Shown in pieces: positions 8,057-17,400 of a stretch of DNA of 64,000 nt. Under the pieces are notes generated by a model. That model was not told the origin of the DNA. It ran no database searches and worked only from the letters and a program-made list of their open reading frames with translations. This stretch comes from an uncultured Eubacteriales bacterium (lineage in GTDB: Bacteria; Bacillota; Clostridia; Christensenellales; CAG-314), in NCBI GenBank assembly GCA_900544545.1, contig UQVY01000001.1, positions 1 through 64,000 on the forward strand. Reading direction: 5' to 3'. Positions within the stretch are counted from its first letter, which is position 1, and each line of letters opens with the position of its first letter. The translations under genes and the position numbers were made by a program.

Positions 8057-8945
8057 GAAGGTACAGATTCGTAATGGGTTCAGCGATAGAAATAATATAG
8101 ATAAATTGAACGAAACGATACAAATTGATTCGTTTGATGAGCGAACAAGAATACAACTGTATAATTGTTTTACATATATTATCGCAGATAATTGTTATGA
8201 TCAAAGCTTTTATTGCGATGTACTTAATGACGTGTATTGTGAAGTTATCAATGGTTACGATATGTGTAGCACATTCTTTTGCAAAGAAAAATGTGAAGAA
8301 TATATAAAAAATACATTTTTACATGACAGTTACGACGCTGTACTTTCTTTGGTTGAATACTTGGCAAATAAAATTGGTTCAGAGATTCCACAATATAAAA
8401 GACAATACATCTGTAACAACGATGGAACGGTGAAATGGATACATTTTCAAGAAGAAATAAACAAATTATTTGAAAAAGAATGCGTTGGTTTTCGATTTAT
8501 AGGTGACAAGATAGTTGCGATTACAGATCGGTGTGAAATAGATGAAATAGAACAGGCGTGCAATGCTCCATACAATGGGTGCAAAGCTCATATTGAAAAG
8601 GCGGTAGGCTTTCTTGCTGACCGAGAACACAAGGATTACAAAAATTGCATCAAAGAAAGTATAAGCGCTGTTGAATCAATTTGTTGTATTATAGCCGATA
8701 AGAAAAATGCAACGTTAGGTGAAGCGTTAAAAATATTAGAAAGTAAGTGCAATTTAAAGGGTCAATTAAAATCGGCTTTTGAAAAATTATATACTTATAC
8801 AAACAATGATAAAGGCGGTATAAGACACGCCGAAGGACTTTTTGTAAGCGAAGTGTCTTTTGAAGAAGCCAAGTTTATGCTTGTTAGCTGTAGTGCGTTC
8901 GTTAATTATTTGATAGCAGAATACGGGAGGATTAAAAAGGACTAA
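8043..8945 (+). CDS. AbiJ/HEPN-like defence protein inside the hsd operon
   Basis: The 300-residue product is not a restriction subunit. Its N-terminal part ('VQIRNGFSDRNNIDKLNETIQIDSFDERTRIQLYNCF') resembles the AbiJ_NTD4 domain found in abortive-infection proteins. The C-terminal part ('YKNCIKESISAVESICCIIADKK' ... 'GGIRHAEGLF') reads as a HEPN-type helical domain with an Arg-His pair that could be an RNase or nucleotide-transfer active site. It overlaps hsdM by 14 bases and precedes hsdS by two, so it is translated with them. Its bases are visibly richer in A and T than hsdM and hsdR, pointing to separate acquisition. A backup abortive-infection role, triggered if restriction fails, is inference from position. 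Confidence 0.6.
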   Translation: MGEIKKVQIRNGFSDRNNIDKLNETIQIDSFDERTRIQLYNCFTYIIADNCYDQSFYCDVLNDVYCEVINGYDMCSTFFCKEKCEEYIKNTFLHDSYDAVLSLVEYLANKIGSEIPQYKRQYICNNDGTVKWIHFQEEINKLFEKECVGFRFIGDKIVAITDRCEIDEIEQACNAPYNGCKAHIEKAVGFLADREHKDYKNCIKESISAVESICCIIADKKNATLGEALKILESKCNLKGQLKSAFEKLYTYTNNDKGGIRHAEGLFVSEVSFEEAKFMLVSCSAFVNYLIAEYGRIKKD

Positions 8946-8947
8946 TT

Positions 8948-10258
8948 ATGCGAGAAATGAAAGACAGCGGAATATCTTGGGTAGGAGAGATACCCAAAGA
9001 GTGGCTTTGCATAAAAGCTAAAAATATAATCAAGTCGAATGATGGCGGGGTTTGGGGAAATGAACCAACAAGTACAGAAAATGATAAAATTGTATTGCGT
9101 TCTACCGAACAAACAATTGACGGAAAATGGATAATTGAAGAGCCTGCAAAACGAGATTTAAGTAAAATACCATATAAAAATTGTCTTATTAAGCCTAATG
9201 ATTTACTGATTACGAAATCAAGCGGGAGTTCTTTACATATCGGAAAAACCACTTTGGCTGATGACTATTTTACAACTAATGAATGTTATTACTCTAATTT
9301 TTTGCAACGCATTAGACTGCAAAAATCATATTATCCGTTATATGCTTGGTTTATTTTTAATGCAGTTTTTGTTAGAGAACAATTTGCATATATGCAAAAT
9401 TCTACATCGGGCTTAGGAAATATTAACTCAACGGATATAGAAAACATAATAGTACCAATCCCGACACTTGCCGAGCAACAGAGAATTGCGGAGTTTTTGG
9501 ATAGAGAGTGCGGGAAGATTGACGGATTGAAAGCAGATATTCAGGCGCAGATTGATACGCTTGAACAGTACAAGCGTTCTATTATCACCGAAGCCGTTAC
9601 CCACGGTCTGAACCCATCCGCCCCTATGAAAGACAGCGGTATTCCGTGGGTGGGAGAAATACCGGAGGAGTGGAAATGCCTTCCAATTCGTGCGCTTTTT
9701 GTTGAAAATAAAAATAAAAACAAATTTGGCAAAGAAACAAAAGCGTTGCAATTTAAATATGGTAAGATTGTTCCTAAAAAGAATTTTGATCCCGAAGAAA
9801 ATTATGTGGCAGAAACAGTATTAAATTATAATATTGTTGATTGCGGAATGATTGTGCTTAATGGGTTAAATCTCAATTTTGATTTTGTAACGAAAAGAAT
9901 TGCTTTAGTGACAGAGAAAGGAATAATCACTTCAGCGTACATGTCGTTTTATCCTCTTGATAAAAATCGTGTCTTATCCGAATATGCGAATTATTTGCTC
10001 AAAAGTTATGAACATTGTACAGCGTTTCATAATATGGGCGGCGGCGTTAGGAAAATATTAAATTTTGATGAATTTAAAAGACAGTATTTTATTCTGCCGC
10101 CAATTGACGAACAGCAAGAAATAGCCGATTATCTCGATAACAAATGCGCCGAAATCGAGCAGATTATCGCGGATAAAAAATCGCAAATCGAAACGCTTGA
10201 CGGCTACAAAAAATCGCTCATTTACGAATACGTTACGGGCAAAAAGGAGGTCGTATGA
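8948..10258 (+). CDS. hsdS: Type I restriction-modification, specificity subunit HsdS
   Basis: HsdS recognises the split DNA target and holds the complex together. The 436 residues have the expected two-fold architecture: target recognition domain 1 begins 'MKDSGISWVGEIPKEW' and ends in the conserved helix 'AEQQRIAEFLDRECGKIDGLKADI' (about 175-200). Domain 2 begins with a near copy, 'MKDSGIPWVGEIPEEW' (about 225), and ends 'DEQQEIADYLDNKCAEIEQII' (about 385-405). The recognition domains are AT-rich and dissimilar from each other, whereas the joints are alike and more GC-rich, which is what swapping of recognition domains leaves behind. The end overlaps hsdR by four bases (ATGA). Confidence 0.95.
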   Translation: MREMKDSGISWVGEIPKEWLCIKAKNIIKSNDGGVWGNEPTSTENDKIVLRSTEQTIDGKWIIEEPAKRDLSKIPYKNCLIKPNDLLITKSSGSSLHIGKTTLADDYFTTNECYYSNFLQRIRLQKSYYPLYAWFIFNAVFVREQFAYMQNSTSGLGNINSTDIENIIVPIPTLAEQQRIAEFLDRECGKIDGLKADIQAQIDTLEQYKRSIITEAVTHGLNPSAPMKDSGIPWVGEIPEEWKCLPIRALFVENKNKNKFGKETKALQFKYGKIVPKKNFDPEENYVAETVLNYNIVDCGMIVLNGLNLNFDFVTKRIALVTEKGIITSAYMSFYPLDKNRVLSEYANYLLKSYEHCTAFHNMGGGVRKILNFDEFKRQYFILPPIDEQQEIADYLDNKCAEIEQIIADKKSQIETLDGYKKSLIYEYVTGKKEVV

Positions 10259-13236
10259 ACAACATACTTTCCGAAAAAGAATATCAGCGGTTTATCATAG
10301 ATAAGCTCGTCGCTGAAAACGGCTACATAGAGCGGAAAAACGTGAAGTTCGACCGTAATTTTGCTATCGACCGCGAAATGCTGTTCAAGTTCCTTGACGA
10401 TACACAGCCCGAAGCAATGGCGCAGATCCGCAAGGTGTACAAAGACGTTACCGAAGATACGGTGGTGAACTTTATCAATACCGAAATTACGAAAGCAAAA
10501 AGCAGTCTGTTATCCGTATTAAAACACGGCGTGGAAATCGCGGGGTATAAGTTAGACCTTATGTATACCAAACCCGCAACGACTTTCAATAAAGACCTGC
10601 TTGCCAAATACAATAAAAATATCTTTTCCGTAATGGAAGAGGTGTGGGCGAGCGATACCGAAAGAATCGACCTTGTGGTTTTCCTGAACGGCTTTGCGAT
10701 TATGTCGTTTGAACTCAAATGCAATTTTGCGGGGCAGAGCTATCAGGACGCGATTTTGCAATACCGCACGCAAAGAAATCCGAAAACGCGATTGTTCTAT
10801 TTCAAGGCGGGGTGTATCGTCAACTTTGCAATGGACTTACAGGAAGTGTATATGACGACGCGCCTTGCGAATGACGGCACGTTCTTTCTGCCGTTCAATA
10901 TGGGTAGCGGCACGGGAATTGACTCGGGCAAGGGCAATCCCGTTTATCCCGACAAATATTCCGTCTATTATATGTGGGAAGATATACTCAAAAAAGATAC
11001 GGTATTAGACCTTATCTCGGAGTTTATCTTTATCGAGCGCAAGGAAGAAACGGACGAAGTAACGGGCAAAACCACGGTAAAAGAAAAGGTAGTTTTCCCG
11101 CGCTATCATCAACTTGACGTTATCCGCAAAACGATAGCGGACGTGAAAGTCAATCGCACTTCGCAAAACTATCTGATACAGCACAGCGCGGGTTCGGGCA
11201 AGACGAATTCCATTGCTTGGCTTGCACATAGACTTTCTTCGCTTCACGACGAAGAGAACAAAATCGTGTTCGACAATATCATCATCTGCACCGACCGTGT
11301 GGTGGTGGACAGGCAGTTGCAGGACGCGGTGCGCGGTATCGAACATAAGACAGGGCTTATCAAGGTTATGGACGATAAATGTTCGTCGGCAGACCTTGCT
11401 CTCGCGCTGCAAAGCAATATCAAGATTATCGGCACGACGATACAGAAATTCCCATATATCGTGGACATGGTAAATAACCTGAAAAACAAGACGTTTGCCG
11501 TGATTATCGACGAAGCGCATTCTTCCACAGCCGGAAAAGATATGGCGGCAATTACAATGACGCTCGGCGCGGGCGAAGTGGATTTTGAAGAAGGCGTAGT
11601 AGATACGCAGGATATGATTGCGGACGAAATCCGTCGCAACGGCAAACAAAAGAACGTTTCTATGTTTGCCTTTACCGCCACGCCGAAAGCGACGACTCTC
11701 GACTTGTTCGGCAGATTGAACGCGAAAGGGCATAAAGAAGCCTTCCACTTGTATTCGATGAAACAGGCGATAGAAGAAGGCTTTATTTTAGACGTGCTTG
11801 CCAACTTTACCGAATACAATACGTATTATCGGCTGAACAAAGAGATTTCGGAAGATCCGAAGTACAAGACGGCGGAAGCCAAAAAGCAAATCGCGCGGTT
11901 TGTGGAACTGCACGAAACGAATATCGCGCAAAGGGTGGAAGTGATTGTCGAACATTTCCGCACGACGGTTTTGTCTGAACTCGGCGGAATGGCAAAGGCA
12001 ATGGTGGTAACGGCTTCCCGCGCGAGTGCGGTGAAGTACCGTCAGGCGTTTGAAGATTACGTTACCAAGAAAGGCTACGCGGGTATTCACGCGCTCGTGG
12101 CGTTTTCGGGGAAAGTGAAACTGCCCTATGACGAAACGGAATACACGGAAACGCTTCTGAACGGCTTTTCGGAAGATAAACTGCCGAAGAAGTTTGATTC
12201 GGACGATTACAACGTTTTGCTTGTGGCGAACAAGTATCAGACGGGCTTCGACCAACCGAAACTTTGCGCAATGTACGTTTTGAAGAAGTTGCGCGGTGTG
12301 AACGCGGTGCAGACGTTGTCGCGCATGAACCGTATCTGCCCGCCGTTTGAGAAAAAGACGTTTGTTCTCGATTTCGTGAATACATACGACGATATTGTCA
12401 AGGCGTTCGCGCCGTATTATACCACGACGTTGCTTGCAAATTCGGTTACGCCGACGGCGGTATACGATTTGGAAGCGAAACTCGACGGGTATATGATTTT
12501 AGATCCTTACGACGTGAATATGGCGGCTGAGATTATCTACAAAAAGATTATCGAGTCAAAGGACAAAAATCAGTTGCGTTTTTACTTGCAACGCGCAGAG
12601 AAGAAGCTGAAAGAATACGAATTGATGAAACAAATCGAGATTATGGCGGTCGTGCGGCATTTTATCCGTTTTTACGAGTTTCTGATACAGGTATCGTGCT
12701 TCGAGGACGTGGAACTGCATAAAAAGTATCTGTTTCTGACTTACTTCGTTTCGTTCGTGAACATCTCTCAACCGGGCGGCGGTTTCGATTTGTCCGGTAA
12801 GATTAAAGCGGACAACTTTATCCAAAAGAAAGGCGAAGAGCATAAAACGACAAAAGTTACGCCCGATCCGATCGTAAAACTGCCGATGGCGGACGACTTT
12901 AATCTGAACGAGGACAAAGTAAAACGTCTTTCGGAGATTATCGACGAAATCAACAGCAAAACGGGCAAAACCTACGATAACGACGTCGTAATCAAGGCAA
13001 TGCTTCAAATCAAAGACTTGATGATGAAGTCCGAAAAACTGCGTGAGAGTGCGAAAGCAAACACGGAAAGCGACTTTGCGTTTTCGTATTTCGACGGTAT
13101 CGACGACGCGCTGATCGAGGGACTTTCGCAAAATCAGGACTTCTTCTCGTTGCTTCTTTCTAACGACGAAATGAAGAAAGAAGTTCTCGGTATCTTCGTC
13201 AGCGAAATTTACAAGAGCTTGAGAGAAGATAAGTGA
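10255..13236 (+). CDS. hsdR: Type I restriction-modification, restriction subunit HsdR
   Basis: HsdR is the ATP-driven translocase and endonuclease. The 993 residues carry the PD-(D/E)XK-type nuclease residues 'DLVVFLNGFAIMSFELK' (about 140-153), Walker A 'SAGSGKT' (about 311-316), the 'DEAH' box (about 419) and later helicase motifs such as 'FTATPKAT' and 'YQTGFDQPKL' ('QTLSRMNR' for motif VI). Length and order are normal for the family and no lesion is visible, so the restriction system is probably active. Translation is coupled to hsdS by the ATGA overlap. Confidence 0.95.
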   Translation: MNNILSEKEYQRFIIDKLVAENGYIERKNVKFDRNFAIDREMLFKFLDDTQPEAMAQIRKVYKDVTEDTVVNFINTEITKAKSSLLSVLKHGVEIAGYKLDLMYTKPATTFNKDLLAKYNKNIFSVMEEVWASDTERIDLVVFLNGFAIMSFELKCNFAGQSYQDAILQYRTQRNPKTRLFYFKAGCIVNFAMDLQEVYMTTRLANDGTFFLPFNMGSGTGIDSGKGNPVYPDKYSVYYMWEDILKKDTVLDLISEFIFIERKEETDEVTGKTTVKEKVVFPRYHQLDVIRKTIADVKVNRTSQNYLIQHSAGSGKTNSIAWLAHRLSSLHDEENKIVFDNIIICTDRVVVDRQLQDAVRGIEHKTGLIKVMDDKCSSADLALALQSNIKIIGTTIQKFPYIVDMVNNLKNKTFAVIIDEAHSSTAGKDMAAITMTLGAGEVDFEEGVVDTQDMIADEIRRNGKQKNVSMFAFTATPKATTLDLFGRLNAKGHKEAFHLYSMKQAIEEGFILDVLANFTEYNTYYRLNKEISEDPKYKTAEAKKQIARFVELHETNIAQRVEVIVEHFRTTVLSELGGMAKAMVVTASRASAVKYRQAFEDYVTKKGYAGIHALVAFSGKVKLPYDETEYTETLLNGFSEDKLPKKFDSDDYNVLLVANKYQTGFDQPKLCAMYVLKKLRGVNAVQTLSRMNRICPPFEKKTFVLDFVNTYDDIVKAFAPYYTTTLLANSVTPTAVYDLEAKLDGYMILDPYDVNMAAEIIYKKIIESKDKNQLRFYLQRAEKKLKEYELMKQIEIMAVVRHFIRFYEFLIQVSCFEDVELHKKYLFLTYFVSFVNISQPGGGFDLSGKIKADNFIQKKGEEHKTTKVTPDPIVKLPMADDFNLNEDKVKRLSEIIDEINSKTGKTYDNDVVIKAMLQIKDLMMKSEKLRESAKANTESDFAFSYFDGIDDALIEGLSQNQDFFSLLLSNDEMKKEVLGIFVSEIYKSLREDK

Positions 13237-13303
13237 TACGATAGACAGGAAGCCTTGATTTTATCGGTGAAAAAGAATTGCAAACATATATAATAATCGA
13301 AAG

Positions 13304-13335
13304 AGGAAGTTTGAATTATATCGGACTTCCTTTTT
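13304..13335 (+). terminator. Intrinsic terminator of the hsd operon
   Basis: Seven-pair stem AGGAAGT / ACTTCCT with a 14-base loop, followed directly by five T. Confidence 0.55.
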
Positions 13336-13336
13336 A

Positions 13337-13757
13337 TATGCTGTTGTCGGGAAAAATCCCCGGCAATTTTTTTGTAAAATTTTCGTGAAATACCCCAACA
13401 AACGGCTCGTAACTTTCCAATAATAGTAGAGAGAAGTTTCCCTGCTGTTGCACTTAAAGGGATAACAGAAAAACAAACGAAATAAGGAGCGCAAAATGAT
13501 GAATCCAAACACAAGTTAAAAAATCTACGAACGATAATAACGCGAAATTGACAAGAAAATAGTTTTGAAAGCGGTACCGCGGCAAAAGCAGGATAAGCTT
13601 TGTCCAAACTATTTGGGCAAAGGTGTTCGGAACAAGTCGGAAACCGACTTTTCAAAATGTAACGAGAAAATAAAATTATAGCAGATGTCCACGGGAACGA
13701 GTATCTGCGGAATTGAAAATTTAAGGCGGCTTTTACTCTCCGTTCACATAAAAGAGC
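13337..13757. other. Intergenic stretch without a supported gene
   Basis: Only short stop-rich frames are present between the hsd terminator and the next promoter. A seven-codon frame at 13497 has a GGAG-like site but no sign of being a gene. The stretch is probably decayed mobile-element DNA. Confidence 0.5.
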
Positions 13758-13786
13758 TTGACTCTGAGCGCAGAAAACAGTAAAAT
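13758..13786 (+). promoter_or_regulatory. SigA-type promoter of the second small-gene operon
   Basis: TTGACT at 13758-13763, a 17-base spacer, TAAAAT at 13781-13786. The palindrome at 13794-13807 covers the likely transcription start. Confidence 0.65.
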
Positions 13787-13793
13787 ATAATCG

Positions 13794-13807
13794 TCGTATA
13801 TATACGA
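13794..13807. promoter_or_regulatory. 14-base palindromic operator TCGTAT-AT-ATACGA
   Basis: Perfect inverted repeat placed at the transcription start, with the same half-sites as the site at 3130-3143. It lies 26 bases before the start of the RHH-like gene, which fits autorepression. Confidence 0.65.
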
Positions 13808-13832
13808 TGATATATCTACGGAGGGTTCAGGA

Positions 13833-14129
13833 ATGAAACCGAGAAGCGAAAGAGATAAAAGATACGAAGAAAAGCATAAGAACGAGAGAAAAGACAAGAG
13901 CGTGGTATGGGGAACAAGTATACCGAGAGAAACGGCGGAAGAAATAGACGCATTTTTGAAGAAACACGGGTATACGAAAGTTAAACTCATTGAAGAAGGA
14001 TATAAGGCACTGTTGGAGCAGGCGGGAGAGATAAATACCGACCTTGCCAAGATAATAGACGGCTACGACGATTTCTTTGATTTTGAGTTGCGCAAATTCG
14101 AGGAAGAAAAAAACAACAATAAAACGTAA
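13833..14129 (+). CDS. Small basic RHH-like mobile-element protein, second copy
   Basis: The 98-residue product starts with 'MKPRSERDKRYEEKHKNERKDKS', followed by 'TSIPRETAEEIDAFLKKHGYTKVKLIEEGYKALLEQ', a likely ribbon-helix-helix core. It ends in an acidic tail absent from the first copy at 3675. GGAGG lies seven bases before the ATG. It heads an operon with two tiny genes and a truncated serine recombinase. The conserved core and the shared operator palindrome suggest a DNA-binding regulator of the operon. Function is inferred, not recognised by family name. Confidence 0.7.
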   Translation: MKPRSERDKRYEEKHKNERKDKSVVWGTSIPRETAEEIDAFLKKHGYTKVKLIEEGYKALLEQAGEINTDLAKIIDGYDDFFDFELRKFEEEKNNNKT

Positions 14130-14160
14130 TAAAACTAAAATATCGAACAGGAGGATTTTT

Positions 14161-14244
14161 GTGTTTATGGAGAGAGAACATAGTATCCATCCGGAGAGAG
14201 AACATAGTATCCGCACAATAAAGTTAAGGAGATTTGCAAAATAG
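14161..14244 (+). CDS. Twenty-seven-residue leader-like peptide with an internal duplication
   Basis: GTG 14161 follows GGAGG by six bases. The peptide contains 'EREHSIHPEREHSIR', encoded by a 20-base direct repeat at 14168-14187 and 14192-14211. Its last codons overlap the start region of the next frame, so it may act by translational coupling. Similar short frames sit before recombinase operons in clostridial elements; no function is known to me. Confidence 0.45.
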   Translation: MFMEREHSIHPEREHSIRTIKLRRFAK

Positions 14245-14467
14245 AGAAACAAATAAGGTAACGGATAAAAATAAGGTAAGGGTAATAAAAAACGAAACGT
14301 TGTATATCGTAAGCACGGAATCGATGCAAGGGGCGCGAGAATCAGCATGCGAAATATTAGAGCGTTTGGTAATGAAAAAATTTACAAGTCTGACGGAAGA
14401 ACGGCTTGGATATGGTAAGTTACGAACTTGCTGTTTGGAATCTGACGGAGGTAAACAGATATGTTAG
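14234..14467 (+). CDS. Small mobile-element protein before a recombinase (TnpW-like)
   Basis: The frame of 77 residues contains 'KNETLYIVSTESMQGARESACEILERLVMKK', resembling the short proteins encoded immediately upstream of serine recombinases in Tn4451-like elements. Its end overlaps the recombinase start by seven bases. The start is uncertain: the TTG at 14234 is only two or three bases behind its AGGAG, so translation may depend on the overlapping leader peptide. The C-terminal 'LRTCCLESDGGKQIC' looks unselected. Confidence 0.45.
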   Translation: MQNRETNKVTDKNKVRVIKNETLYIVSTESMQGARESACEILERLVMKKFTSLTEERLGYGKLRTCCLESDGGKQIC

Positions 14468-17400
14468 AATTACAAACGGCAAATAAAAATAAAAGAACAA
14501 AAAACGGAGGAGGTGAGGGAATAACCGCGCTTTATTGCAGGCTCAGCGTAGACGATAACGGTACCGAGGGCGAAAGCAACAGTATCAAAAATCAACTGAT
14601 TTTAGCGATAGTATTATCGTTGGCGATGATACTCACACTCAGTGCCTGTAAAACGACGGTTGCGGTGTCGGCGGAAGCTAAAAACGGCAGCGTTGCGGGC
14701 GTCGGTTCGTATTACGCGGGCGACTCGGTAACTTTGACGGCGACTCCCGACGAGGGTTACGAATTTGCGGGTTGGTATAACGGTAACGAGAAGGTTTCCG
14801 ATGAGAATCCCTATACGTTTACGGTTAACGGCAACATCACTCTCAAAGCGCTTTTTGTCAGAATCGTCAGGTATTCGCTTACGGTTACGGCGGGCGAGAA
14901 CGGAAAGATTTCGGGCAGCGCGTCGGGCGAATACGAAGCGGGCGAGAAGATTTCCGTAACTGCGACTCCCGACGAAGGATTCCTGTTTGCGGGCTGGTTT
15001 AAGGGCGAAGAGAAGGTTTCGGACTCGGCGACCTACGAATTCGTTATGCCTGCGGAAGCCGTTGCTCTTACGGCTAAGTTCGAAGTCAAACCTGCCGAAA
15101 AATTCAGCGTCGTTTTCTACGATTACGCGGGTAAGGTTATTTCCGCGCAGGAGATTCTTTGCGGCGAAAGTGCGGAAGAACCCGATTCGAGACTTACGGC
15201 GCACGCTTATTCGTGTTTCGAATTCAAAGGCTGGGATAAGGATTTCGAGAACGTAACCGAAAATCTCGAGATTCGTCCCGTATACGATTACATACCCGCT
15301 TCCGACGAGCATTTCGAGTTTACGGCGGTTGAAGAAAACGGCGAAGTCGTGGGTTATACCATTCATTTCCTCAGCGGAATGAATCCTGCCGAAGACGGAC
15401 TTTTCGCATTCCCCGAAGAGCACGAAGGCAAGCCGGTCATCGGTTTCGACGCCGCACTCAATCTCGTAGGTTGGAGAAAATCCGGAGTCAGATACTCAGA
15501 GATGAATCTCAGTCTTTATATTCCCGATTCTTTCAGAAGTTTCGGCGAGGATACCTTTACGAGCTGTGTGCTTAAGAGAATAATTATAGGCAAAGGACTC
15601 GAAAAAATCGATGAAAAAGCTATGTGGAAGAGCGTAAGAGTTTACGAATGGGTGGTTGCCGAAGATAACCCCAATTTCTCGGCGGATTCCACGGGTCTTT
15701 ACAACAAGGACAAAACGACTCTTATTCACGTAGGAGATACTTCCGTCGAAAGCTATACGATAGTTGCGGGAGTCAAGAATACTTATCCGTATCTTTTCTG
15801 GAATATGTACGTCCGCACGGTAACGATAGACGCGGACCTCGAATCCATCGGCAGAGCTGCGTTCGCGCGTTCCTCTCTCACGAATTTCGTCGTTAACGGA
15901 AGCGTAAAGCGTCTCGAGGACGGAACGGGAGGAGATACGGGCGAAGAAGGCGTTTTCTCGCTTTGCAGCAATCTTATGAGCATTTCAATCCCGGGTATCG
16001 AATACGTCGGAAGAAGTGCGTTCGCAGATTGTAACTGGCTGGAATCGATAACGCTCGATACTACGCTCAAAGAAATAGGCAGAGACGCTTTCGTATCTTG
16101 CCTGAACCTTATTCAGATAGCTTATAAAGACGGCGCGACCGTTAATACGGCGGGTAATATCCTTATCGAGAACAACGCGGTCATCGTTAAAAACGGCAGC
16201 GAGATTCTTCTCGAGGACGGCGTAACTAAGGGAGACCTTTTCCTTGCTTACGCGGCGGGAATCGACGAAGAGTCTTATACGGTTCCCGAAACCGTCCGTG
16301 AATTCGCGCTTTTCGCGTTCGCATATTCCAAAGTCAGTGAAGTTATTATTCCCGAAGGCGTTACAGTCATTCCGGGCGGAATGTTCTACTCTGCTTACGT
16401 CAAGAAGGTTTCGCTTCCCGAAAGCGTCAAAATTCTCGACGAGGTAAGCGGCTCGATGGGAGCGACGAATATTATCGGAAGCATAGGCGTATTTACGAAC
16501 AGTTCTCTCGAAACTCTCGAGATTGCGGAAGGTAACGCTCTCGAAAAAATAGGAACGTGTGCTTTTTACGGAACTTCTTTAACTTCGTTCACCGTTCCCT
16601 CAACCGTAACTTATTTCGGAGAGTCTGTTTTCGGCGGCTGTTATTCTCTTTCGGAGGTCAACGTCGATGAAGGCAGTACGATTCTCAAATCGATCGGCGG
16701 CGTTCTTTATAACTTCGACCTTACCGAGCTTATAGTATTCCCCGCGGCAAGCGCGATAACCGAATACGTTGCGCCCGAAACTCTCGTAAAAGCAAGAATC
16801 GAAGCCTTCGCTTACGCAAGAGCCGAATCGGTTACGTTTAACGAAGGGTTCCTCGAACTCGGAGAAAGAGCCTTCTTCCTGAGCGGCGTAAAGAAGATTG
16901 TTTTCCCCGAAAGCTTTACGACTCTTTACGCGACGGCTTTGAACAGCTTTATGTGCGATACGCTGACTCTTGAATTCAGATCCGCAACCATTCCCGAAGT
17001 CAAAGGTGAGGACACCGAAGAAGTCATCAGAGTCGCTTACGCGGAATCGATAACGATTCGCGTTCCCGAAGAAGCTTTCGACGCTTACATCGTATGGCTC
17101 GATTCCGTGACCGAAAATTATTCCGGATATCTCGATACGACTGGTTACGTAAATCTTTCCACCTTCGAATTCTATACGGGCGACGGCGAAACTCCCTATC
17201 AGACGATCGAATCCAAGAGACTTATGAGTTATCCCGTTCCCGAATGGACGGGCGAAGGCACGAAGTATTTCACGGGTTGGTTCTTCGATAACGGAACGTG
17301 GGAAGAGGAACTTATTACTCCCTGCCGCCGCGAAGACAACAAGACATATAAGCTTTACGCAAGATGGTCGGATACCGCGAGAAAAGACGGAACGACGGAA

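Noticed and set aside
8948..10258. Phase-variable hsdS with inverted silent copies
   Set aside because: No second hsdS, inverted repeats or recombinase dedicated to switching lies in or next to the operon.
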